In this document: positions 54,458 to 61,551 of the stretch, one piece after another
Layout of the letters: the number at the start of each line of letters is the position of its first letter
Numbering within the stretch: position 1 is the first letter of the stretch
Assembly (NCBI GenBank): GCA_016930715.1
Contig: JAFGGC010000013.1
Coordinates: forward strand, 71,796 to 135,795
DNA from: Endomicrobiales bacterium
Lineage (GTDB): Bacteria > Elusimicrobiota > Endomicrobiia > Endomicrobiales > JAFGGC01
DNA: 64,000 nucleotides
Direction of reading: 5' to 3'
The notes under the pieces: generated by a model
Told to the model about the DNA's origin: nothing
The model's database searches: none
Seen by the model: the letters and a program-made list of their open reading frames with translations, nothing else
Made by a program: the position numbers and the translations under genes

Positions 54458-55164
54458 CAGAACTGGCGGGCGGGCTTCTGAACATCAACAAGCGAAAGGG
54501 CGTCACGTCGTTCTGGGTAGTTAAACAGGTCAGGCGGATACTGGGCGCCAAAAAGGTGGGCCACTGCGGAACGCTCGACCCGATGGCCGAAGGGGTGCTG
54601 CTGGTACTATTCGGCAGGGCTACCAAGCTTCAGGCAAAATACATGTCCTGCGAAAAGGTATACAGGGCAAGAATAACTCTCGGCGTCGAAACGGATTCCG
54701 GCGATATCACGGGGAAAACCGTCAGGAAAAAGGAGATCCCGCCGTTTAAGACGGAAGACATAGAGAACGCGTTGCGCTGTTTTGAAGGCGAGATTGAACA
54801 GGTGCCCCCGATGTATTCGGCGCTCAAAGTCAACGGGAAAAAGCTTTACGAACTCGCGAGGAAGGGCGTTTCGGTGGAAAGACTCCCGAGAAAGGTGATC
54901 GTGCACGGAATCGAGCTGCTCGGTTTTGACGGCGGGAGCATAGACCTGCGGATAAGATGCTCTAAAGGCACATACATCAGGACGCTTGCAGTGGATATAG
55001 GAGAGAAACTCGGCTGCGGGGCGACGGTGTCCGAGCTCTGCCGGGAAAAAGTGGGAGATTTTTGCGTTGCCACCGCTTTCGACGGCGCGATGTTAAAAGG
55101 CGCGACGGCCCCGGAGCTTTTCAGGAAGGTCATAGCCGCGGGAGATGTTCAGGTCCGGAACTGA
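54454..55164 (+). CDS. truB: tRNA pseudouridine-55 synthase TruB
   Basis: TruB modifies U55 in the T loop of tRNAs. The 236-residue protein has GLLNINKRKGVTSFWVV (about 7-23), the catalytic Asp in GHCGTLDPMAEGVLLVL (about 36-52) and PPMYSALKVNGKKLYELAR (about 118-136). It overlaps nrnA by ATGA; a longer frame start inside nrnA is not supported. The PUA domain of longer forms is reduced or absent. Confidence 0.96.
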   Translation: MTELAGGLLNINKRKGVTSFWVVKQVRRILGAKKVGHCGTLDPMAEGVLLVLFGRATKLQAKYMSCEKVYRARITLGVETDSGDITGKTVRKKEIPPFKTEDIENALRCFEGEIEQVPPMYSALKVNGKKLYELARKGVSVERLPRKVIVHGIELLGFDGGSIDLRIRCSKGTYIRTLAVDIGEKLGCGATVSELCREKVGDFCVATAFDGAMLKGATAPELFRKVIAAGDVQVRN

Positions 55165-55177
55165 CAGGTAAAAAAAT

Positions 55178-56053
55178 ATGAAGAACTCGGCCGTAGCAAT
55201 AGGAACATTCGACGGTTTTCATCTCGGGCATAAATACCTTGTATCAAAGCTTATCGAAATAGCGAAGGCCAGAAGCCTGAAAAGCGTCGTTGTCACGCTC
55301 TCCCGGCCCGTGAAACAGGTGGAGGGTATACTCACCACGCTTGAGGAAAAATCCGGGATACTCGCGGGCCTTCCGGTGGATGAGATCGTAATACTGCCGG
55401 TAAAACCCGAAATAATAAACCAGCCCGCGTGGACCTTCTTTTCGGAGTATCTACAGGGGAGGCTTTCGGCCAGGCACCTGGTGGTGGGCCAGAACTTCGC
55501 GTTCGGGCACCAGAGGCAGGGCACGGTCCAGTGGCTGAAATCGGCCGGGGCGAGGCTGGGTGTCGAGATAGACGTAGTAAGACCGGTCTGTCATCAAAAC
55601 ACGGTCATATCCTCGACCTTGATAAGGAAGATGCTTCTCGAGGGCAGGATAGAGCAGTCAAACAAACTCCTGGGCAGGTTCTTTCATTTCGAGGGTCCGG
55701 CGGAAAAAGGCCGCGCGATAGGTAGGAAGATAGGCGTGCCGACCATCAACATCAGTATCGACCAGGACAAGCTGCTTCCGCTGGGAGTTTTCGTGGTCAT
55801 GGTGGAAGGGGAAAAAAAACTGCATCCGGGGGTTCTAAACATAGGTTCAAAACCGACTTTTTTCAGCGAGGGCAAGGTCATCCCGGAAGTCCATCTTCTG
55901 GATTTCAAGGGGAGGTGGAGGGCCAACAGGACAAAGGTGTACCTTTTGTCGCGCCTCAGGGAAGAAAAAAGGTTCTCAAATATAGGCGATTTGAAAAATC
56001 AAATCAATAATGATATAAAGAAAGCGAAGGTCTTCTTCGGGTTATCAAAATAG
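55178..56053 (+). CDS. ribF: Bifunctional riboflavin kinase / FAD synthetase
   Basis: A 291-residue two-domain protein that makes FMN and FAD. The N-terminal adenylyltransferase domain has AIGTFDGFHLGHKYLV (about 5-20) and LVVGQNFAFGHQRQG (about 105-119) with SSTLIRKML. The C-terminal kinase domain has GRAIGRKIGVPTINI (about 176-190) and the VLNIGSKPTF block. It is at the usual position after truB. FAD and FMN are cofactors for many redox proteins. Confidence 0.96.
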   Translation: MKNSAVAIGTFDGFHLGHKYLVSKLIEIAKARSLKSVVVTLSRPVKQVEGILTTLEEKSGILAGLPVDEIVILPVKPEIINQPAWTFFSEYLQGRLSARHLVVGQNFAFGHQRQGTVQWLKSAGARLGVEIDVVRPVCHQNTVISSTLIRKMLLEGRIEQSNKLLGRFFHFEGPAEKGRAIGRKIGVPTINISIDQDKLLPLGVFVVMVEGEKKLHPGVLNIGSKPTFFSEGKVIPEVHLLDFKGRWRANRTKVYLLSRLREEKRFSNIGDLKNQINNDIKKAKVFFGLSK

Positions 56054-56224
56054 GACATTAATTCTTGTTAGGAAGGGATGACAGTCCCGCCGTAGGCGGG
56101 ACGCAAGAAGGGGAACCTTAGGTTCCCCTATTGGGAGCGTTCTCGCGTCGACAGTGAGAACAATCTTGAGCGATAGCGAAAGTAAGTCCGCCTTAGGCGG
56201 ACGCGACATGAGGGAGGTATTTGG
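56054..56224 (+). promoter_or_regulatory. Multi-hairpin leader of the EF-G-like gene
   Basis: A 171-base intergenic region holding four hairpins: GTCCCGCC/GGCGGGAC (56084-56102, 3-base loop), GGGGAACC/GGTTCCCC (56110-56128, 3-base loop), GTTCTC/GAGAAC (56139-56161) and GTCCGCC/GGCGGAC (56186-56202, 3-base loop). TCGCGTC (56143-56149) can also pair with GACGCGA (56200-56206), competing with the last two. GGGAGG precedes the ATG. No heptamer period and no recognised riboswitch class. Confidence 0.6.
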
Positions 56225-58198
56225 ATGAAAAACTATGCTTCCACGGATCTGCGCAACGTTTGTATAGTCGGCTCGCAGGGTGACGGAAAGACGTCCCTTG
56301 CGGAAGCGTTGTTATTTAACTCGAAAGTGACGAACCGCCTCGGCACGATAGCCGAAGGAAATACGGTATGCGATTCAAGCGAGGAGGAGATCGAAAGGAA
56401 GATATCCATAAACCTCGCGGTTTCTTTTGTCGAACACAGGGACAAGAAGATAAACCTTCTGGTAGCCCCCGGGTACGCCGATTTCGTGGGTGATATCTAT
56501 GCCGGGCTTGCGGTCGCCGACGTCGCCGTGCTCGTTATAGGAGCGGACACGGGCGTGACGCCGGCTCTCGAAAACGTCTGGGAACTGCTCGAAGACAAAA
56601 AAATGCCGGTCGCGATATTCCTGAACAGGATGGACAAGGAAAATGTGGATTTCAGCGCTCTCGTGAAGACAATGAAGGAAAGGATGAGCAGCCAGGTGGT
56701 CCCGATAAACGCTCCCAACGCGGCCGGAGGAGGTTTCAGTTCACTGGTGAACCTGTTTGACGAGAAGGTGCAGGGAGAAGCTGCGTCCCTGCGGGATATG
56801 ATGATCGAGACGATATCTTCGGGGGACGACACTCTGACCGAGCAGTACCTTGACGGCAAACCGATAGCAAAAGAAACCCTGGAAAGCGCCCTTAAGCACG
56901 AGCTCGTAGAGCGCAATTTATTCCCGCTTCTCTGCGGAAGCGCGACCAAGAACCTGGGAACGAAGGAACTCGCTGATTTCATAGTTGACTATTTTCCCGC
57001 CCCGAAGCTTTCGGAAAACAAGAATTTTTCGGCCCTTGTCTACAAATCGGTAAGCGAACCGGGAATGGGGCAGCTGAATTTCGTTAAGATATTCTCGGGC
57101 GCTGTCACCCCCGGGAAAGACATATTTAATTTTAGTAAAAACAGCCGAGAAAGAGTCGGCCAGCTGACATTCGTTCAGGGAAAGAAAAAAGTGGAATGCC
57201 CGCAGGTTTCCGCCGGCGACCTCGTGGCCCTGATGAAGCTCAAAGACACCAAGACCAACGATATATTGTGCGATGAAAAGACCGCTCCGGACCTTAAACA
57301 GATTGAGTTCCCGGTTATGCTTTATCAAAGGACCGTAGTGACCCAGTCGAAGGGGGACAACGAGAAGGTTGGGAACGCCCTGTCGATAATAACGCTTGAG
57401 AATCCCACCATAAAACATTTCTTCAATCCGGAGACAAAGGAAATGATACTGGCGGGTATGGGCGCTTTGCAGCTTGAGATAGCCGCCAAGAAGATAAAGG
57501 CGCGCTACGGCGTGGATGTCACGTTAAAAGCCCCGAGGGTACCCTACAAGGAGACCATAAGGGGCAGGGCGGAAGTGCAGGGCAAATACAAGCGACAGAC
57601 CGGGGGTCACGGCCAGTACGGCGACTGCTGGCTCAAGATCGAACCGCAGGAGCGAGGCAAGGGATTTGAGTTCATAGACAAGATAGTCGGGGGTGTTATA
57701 CCCAAGAACTTCATCCCCGCGGTCGAAAAAGGCGTGAAGGAAACGATGGAACAGGGCGTGGTGGCCGGTTATCAGGTCGTGGACGTGCGCGTCACGGTTT
57801 ACGACGGATCCTACCACGACGTGGACTCTTCAGATATGGCCTTCAAGATAGCGGGCGCGCTGGCTTTCAAGAAAGGTTTTTCCGAAGCCAAGCCTGTCCT
57901 GCTCGAACCGATAATGAACGTCGAGGTCTTTGTCCCCACGGAATACATGGGCGCCATCATAGGGGACTTGAATTCCCGCAGGGGGCGGGTGCTCGGCATG
58001 GACAAATCCGGCAGGAAAGAAGTTGTCAAGGCGCAGGTGCCCCTCGGCGATATGTTCCAGTATGCCGTGGATTTGAGGTCGCTCACCAAGGGCAGCGGTA
58101 AATTCAACATGAGCAAGTCGCATTACGAAGATGTGCCTTCGGAGATATCAGTGCCTTTGATAAACGCGTACCAGAAGTCCAGGACACAGGAAGAGTAA
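56225..58198 (+). CDS. EF-G-like protein (EF-G-2 type) with altered G3 motif
   Basis: 657 residues with the full EF-G domain order, but not the canonical translocase. G1 is GSQGDGKTS (16-24), switch I reads RKISI (58-62) instead of RGITI, and G3 is VAPGYADF (80-87) where the family has DTPGHVDF; the Asp becomes Val (codon GTA at 56462-56464) and the catalytic His becomes Tyr. G4 is NRMD (134-137). Domains III-V appear intact, including RQTGGHGQYGDCWLKIEP. His-to-Tyr occurs in EF-G-2 proteins; loss of the Asp is unusual. Function unknown; it cannot be assumed to hydrolyse GTP. Confidence 0.85.
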   Translation: MKNYASTDLRNVCIVGSQGDGKTSLAEALLFNSKVTNRLGTIAEGNTVCDSSEEEIERKISINLAVSFVEHRDKKINLLVAPGYADFVGDIYAGLAVADVAVLVIGADTGVTPALENVWELLEDKKMPVAIFLNRMDKENVDFSALVKTMKERMSSQVVPINAPNAAGGGFSSLVNLFDEKVQGEAASLRDMMIETISSGDDTLTEQYLDGKPIAKETLESALKHELVERNLFPLLCGSATKNLGTKELADFIVDYFPAPKLSENKNFSALVYKSVSEPGMGQLNFVKIFSGAVTPGKDIFNFSKNSRERVGQLTFVQGKKKVECPQVSAGDLVALMKLKDTKTNDILCDEKTAPDLKQIEFPVMLYQRTVVTQSKGDNEKVGNALSIITLENPTIKHFFNPETKEMILAGMGALQLEIAAKKIKARYGVDVTLKAPRVPYKETIRGRAEVQGKYKRQTGGHGQYGDCWLKIEPQERGKGFEFIDKIVGGVIPKNFIPAVEKGVKETMEQGVVAGYQVVDVRVTVYDGSYHDVDSSDMAFKIAGALAFKKGFSEAKPVLLEPIMNVEVFVPTEYMGAIIGDLNSRRGRVLGMDKSGRKEVVKAQVPLGDMFQYAVDLRSLTKGSGKFNMSKSHYEDVPSEISVPLINAYQKSRTQEE

Positions 58199-58282
58199 AC
58201 CTTTTTGGTAATACCAGCGGCCTTTTTTCGGGCTGGAAGCGGTATATGGGGGCGCTTTCAGCTCGAATTTTCCAATGCGGGG

Positions 58283-58311
58283 TTTACAACACCCGCGAAA
58301 TATGATAAAAT
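58283..58311 (+). promoter_or_regulatory. Predicted promoter of rpsO-pnp
   Basis: TTTACA at 58283-58288 and TAAAAT at 58306-58311 with a 17-base spacer and an extended -10 (TGA). The upstream 80 bases after the EF-G-like stop hold GC-rich inverted segments that may end the previous transcript. The leader is about 95 bases. Confidence 0.65.
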
Positions 58312-58374
58312 AATCAGAATTTCAATGATATTTGGGTTGTGAATTCGGCCAAATATAGCGAAAAGAATACTATA

Positions 58375-58389
58375 CCCGCCAAGGGCGGG
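58375..58389 (+). promoter_or_regulatory. Hairpin in the rpsO leader
   Basis: CCCGCC (58375-58380) pairs with GGCGGG (58384-58389), a 6-bp stem about 10 bases upstream of the rpsO ribosome-binding site (AAGGAGG). S15 often represses its own translation through leader structure, so this is a candidate operator. Confidence 0.45.
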
Positions 58390-58412
58390 GCGACATTAAG
58401 GAGGAAGCAAAA

Positions 58413-58673
58413 ATGCAGTTGGCTAAAAAACAGACAATCGAGAACTACAAGGTGCACCCGACGGACACGGGTTCGCCGGAGGTGCAGATAGCGCTTCTCA
58501 CGAACCGCATCAACCACTTGAACGAGCATTTCAAGAAATTCCCCAAGGATTTTACTTCCAGGGGCGGTTTTTTAAAGCTGATAGGCCAGAGGCGCAGGCT
58601 TCTGGAATATCTTAAAAGACACAAGAAGGAAAAATATAAAGAAATCCTTGAGAAACTTGAGTTAAGGAAATAA
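58413..58673 (+). CDS. rpsO: 30S ribosomal protein S15
   Basis: An 86-residue S15. YKVHPTDTGSPEVQIALLTNRI (about 12-33, in part), HLNEHFKKFPKDFTSRGGFLKL and the QRRRLLEYLKRH block are typical. pnp follows after 11 bases; the rpsO-pnp pair is conserved across bacteria. Confidence 0.97.
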   Translation: MQLAKKQTIENYKVHPTDTGSPEVQIALLTNRINHLNEHFKKFPKDFTSRGGFLKLIGQRRRLLEYLKRHKKEKYKEILEKLELRK

Positions 58674-58684
58674 AGGAGAAATAC

Positions 58685-60769
58685 GTGACACAGAGAACAG
58701 AATCGATAAAAGTAGGAGATAAAGATATCATCATAGAGGTCGGAAAACTGGCCAAACAGGCGAACGGTTCCTGCCTGGTGCGCGTCGGGGACACGAGCGT
58801 GCTAGTGAACGCCGTCGCCGGAAAAGAACCGAGGGAAAACTGCGATTTCCTTCCCCTGACGGTGGATTACAGGGAAAGAACCTACGCCGCGGGGAAAATC
58901 CCCGGCGGGTTCTTCAAGAGGGAAGGAAGGCCGAGGGAGAACGAGATACTCACCAGCCGCCTCATCGACAGGACCATAAGGCCGCTTTTCCCGGAAGGGT
59001 GGTACGTCGACACGCAGGTGGCGGCGATACTCCTCTCGTACGACGCCGAGAACGACTCGGACATCCCGAGCATAGTAGGGGCGTCGGTCGCGCTGATGGT
59101 TTCGGACATGCCGGTCAAAACGCCTTTTGCCGCAGTGCGCGTGGGCCGCGTAGAGGGAAAATACGTTATAAATCCCACGATAACCCAGCAGAAGACCAGC
59201 GAGCTCGACCTGGTCGTCAGCGGCACCGAAGACGCAATAGTGATGGTCGAAGCCGGGGCCAACGAGCTTTCGGAATCCGAGATAGTGGACGCCCTCAAAA
59301 CCGCCCACGACGAGATAAAAAAGATATGCCGTTTCCAGAAATCCTTCATAAATCAGTCGAAGCTTCCGGAACCGAAAGTGGACGTGCCGGCCGACATAAA
59401 GAAGTCAGTCGAAGATATGGTGCTTTCAAAAGCCGGCGAGATAGTCAAGATAGCCGAAAAATCCGCAAGGGAGAACGAGTGGTCAAGTCTCAAGAAAAAC
59501 GTCCAGCAGACGCTTGCCGAAAAATACCCTGAAAAGGATGCGGTCATATCATACGTTCTCGAGGACGTGTTTTACCGCAAGGCCCGAGAGCTCATCTTGA
59601 ACGAAAAGACAAGGTCCGACGGCCGCAAGTTCGACGAAATAAGGCCGATAGAATGCCAGGTCGGAGTTTTGCCGAGGACGCACGGTTCCGGGCTTTTCAC
59701 CCGGGGCCAGACCCAGGCGATGGTGACGGTAACTCTCGGCAACCCGGCCGACAAGCAGATAATGGACGAGCTCGAAGGCGAATACAAGGAGCGCTTCATG
59801 CTCCACTACAATTTCCCGGGTTTCGCCACCGGCGAGCCCAAGCCGGAGCGTTCTTCTTCGAGAAGGGAGATAGGCCACGGGGCGCTCGCAAGGCGCGCGC
59901 TGCGCCCGCTCATACCTTCAGAAGACGAGTTCCCGTACGCGTTGAGGATAGTTTCCGACATACTCGAGTCTAACGGTTCGTCATCGATGGCCTCGGTCTG
60001 CGGAGGTTCGCTGTCACTTTTCGACGCGGGAGTCCCCCTGAGGGCGACCTGCGCTGGGATAGCGATGGGCCTGGTCAAGGAAGGCGAAAAGCACGCGGTG
60101 CTGACCGACATCATGGGCATGGAGGACCATCTCGGCGACATGGATTTCAAGGTGGCCGGGACCAAAAAAGGTATCACCGCGCTTCAGATGGACATTAAGA
60201 TATCCGGGCTTTCGGCGGAGCTTATGTCGGAAGCGCTTGAAAAAGCCCGCGTAGGCAGGATGGCGATAATAGAAAAGATGGAAGCGGCCATATCCTCCCC
60301 GAGGGAGGACCTTTCGGCTTACGCGCCCAGGATGGTAACGGTGATGATACCACAGTCCAAGATAGGAGAGCTCATAGGCCCGGGCGGCAAGAACATACGC
60401 CGCATCCAGGAAGAGTCCGGCGCCGAGATAAATATAGAGGAAGACGGAAGGGTCTTTATTTCAAGCGCCGACAAGACCGCCGTGGACCTGGCCAAGCAGA
60501 TGGTCGAGTTTCTGACCGCGGACGTCGAGGTCGGCAAAACATACAAAGGTAAAGTGACGAGGATACTCAATTTTGGGGCCTTCGTCGAGGTTCTTCCAGG
60601 AAAAGAGGGGCTGGTGCACATATCGCAGCTTGCCGAACGCCACGTTAAGAAAGTGGAAGACGTGGTCAAGGAAGGTGACGAGGTCACGGTTAAGGTCGTC
60701 GAGATAGACAGCCAGGGAAGGGTGAACCTGAGCAGGAAAGCCGTTCTCATAGAACAGAGGAACAAGTAA
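58685..60769 (+). CDS. pnp: Polyribonucleotide nucleotidyltransferase (PNPase)
   Basis: A 694-residue phosphorolytic 3'-5' exoribonuclease. Two RNase PH-like domains (first about 1-215, second about 300-520, with NFPGFATGEP and GSSSMASVCGGSLSLFDAG) are followed by KH (KIGELIGPGGKNIRRIQEE) and S1 (KVTRILNFGAFVEVLPGKEGLVHIS, in part). Start at GTG 58685 after AAAGGAG. Its phosphate-dependent RNA decay makes nucleoside diphosphates. Confidence 0.97.
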   Translation: MTQRTESIKVGDKDIIIEVGKLAKQANGSCLVRVGDTSVLVNAVAGKEPRENCDFLPLTVDYRERTYAAGKIPGGFFKREGRPRENEILTSRLIDRTIRPLFPEGWYVDTQVAAILLSYDAENDSDIPSIVGASVALMVSDMPVKTPFAAVRVGRVEGKYVINPTITQQKTSELDLVVSGTEDAIVMVEAGANELSESEIVDALKTAHDEIKKICRFQKSFINQSKLPEPKVDVPADIKKSVEDMVLSKAGEIVKIAEKSARENEWSSLKKNVQQTLAEKYPEKDAVISYVLEDVFYRKARELILNEKTRSDGRKFDEIRPIECQVGVLPRTHGSGLFTRGQTQAMVTVTLGNPADKQIMDELEGEYKERFMLHYNFPGFATGEPKPERSSSRREIGHGALARRALRPLIPSEDEFPYALRIVSDILESNGSSSMASVCGGSLSLFDAGVPLRATCAGIAMGLVKEGEKHAVLTDIMGMEDHLGDMDFKVAGTKKGITALQMDIKISGLSAELMSEALEKARVGRMAIIEKMEAAISSPREDLSAYAPRMVTVMIPQSKIGELIGPGGKNIRRIQEESGAEINIEEDGRVFISSADKTAVDLAKQMVEFLTADVEVGKTYKGKVTRILNFGAFVEVLPGKEGLVHISQLAERHVKKVEDVVKEGDEVTVKVVEIDSQGRVNLSRKAVLIEQRNK

Positions 60770-60854
60770 TCGCGCGGTTTGTAAAGAAGTGTTTTTAAGT
60801 CTTCCTCAGGCGGAAACAATGAAACCTCAAGGGAACACATCGGAGGAAAACGCT

Positions 60855-61301
60855 TTGAAAAAAAGGGTTAAAGACCTTTACGAGATGATGTGCGCGGAGA
60901 GGCTGGAAGAGCTCGAGATAAAGGAAGACGAGTTCTACCTATACATCAAGAGAAAGGGCAAGAACTCGCCGCTTCCGATACAGCATCACACTCTTCACGT
61001 GCCTCCGGTACACGTGTCGGGCCAGCCGCAGAACGCGGGCCAGACCCGGGAAGAGCTGAACGGAGAAACCGTCAAATCCCCGATAACGGGCGTTTTTTAC
61101 CGTTCTCCTTCGCCCAGTTCGCCGCCTTTCGTCAAAGAGGGCGATGTCGTGGATGCCGGCAGGACGCTCTGCATAATAGAGGCAATGAAAGTGATGAACG
61201 AGATAAAGGCCGAAACCAGGTGCAGGATAGCCAAGATCCTGGTCGAGAACGGGAAGCCCGTCAATGCCGAGCAGGACCTGTTCCTGATAGAAAAAGCTTA
61301 G
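60855..61301 (+). CDS. accB: Biotin carboxyl carrier protein of acetyl-CoA carboxylase
   Basis: A 148-residue carrier. The N-terminal segment KKRVKDLYEMMCAERLEELE is the usual start of the family; a Pro/Gln-rich linker (about 40-70) follows, then the biotinyl domain with EAMKVMNEI holding the biotinylated Lys. I choose TTG 60855, 8 bases after GGAGG at 60842-60846; ATG 60819 would add 12 residues the family lacks. accC usually follows but is absent; BirA at 34.5 kb would load biotin. Confidence 0.88.
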   Translation: MKKRVKDLYEMMCAERLEELEIKEDEFYLYIKRKGKNSPLPIQHHTLHVPPVHVSGQPQNAGQTREELNGETVKSPITGVFYRSPSPSSPPFVKEGDVVDAGRTLCIIEAMKVMNEIKAETRCRIAKILVENGKPVNAEQDLFLIEKA

Positions 61302-61326
61302 CGCGGTTTGAAACGGAAATTATCCA

Positions 61327-61530
61327 ATGCAAGATATAATCGGGACGACAGCAGGGCGTATCTGGAAACATCTGGAGCAGAACGGGACATTGACTCCGAT
61401 AGAGCTGAAAGCGGCGCTCGGCATACCGAACAGCACTATGTACCTGGCACTGGGATGGCTGGCGCGCGAAGGCAAAATAGAAATAACGGCGTCCGGGCAT
61501 TCGTTCAGAATTTCTCTTAAGGACCTATAG
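61327..61530 (+). CDS. Winged-helix protein (DUF2582-like)
   Basis: A 67-residue single-domain protein. GTAGRIWKHLEQNGTLTPIELKA (about 6-28, in part), LGIPNSTMYLALGWLAREGKI (in part) give the helix-turn-helix and EITASGHSFRISL the wing, matching DUF2582. Such proteins are small DNA-binding candidates of unknown target. The gene lies between accB and ftsK, 21 bases before the latter. Confidence 0.8.
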   Translation: MQDIIGTTAGRIWKHLEQNGTLTPIELKAALGIPNSTMYLALGWLAREGKIEITASGHSFRISLKDL

Positions 61531-61551
61531 TCACATCTTCCGTCTTTACTT

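Noticed and set aside
56084-56202. tRNA or tmRNA in the hairpin-rich gap
   Set aside because: No acceptor stem/CCA layout, no TΨC-type motif, and stems are 6-8 bp with 3-base loops rather than tRNA arms.
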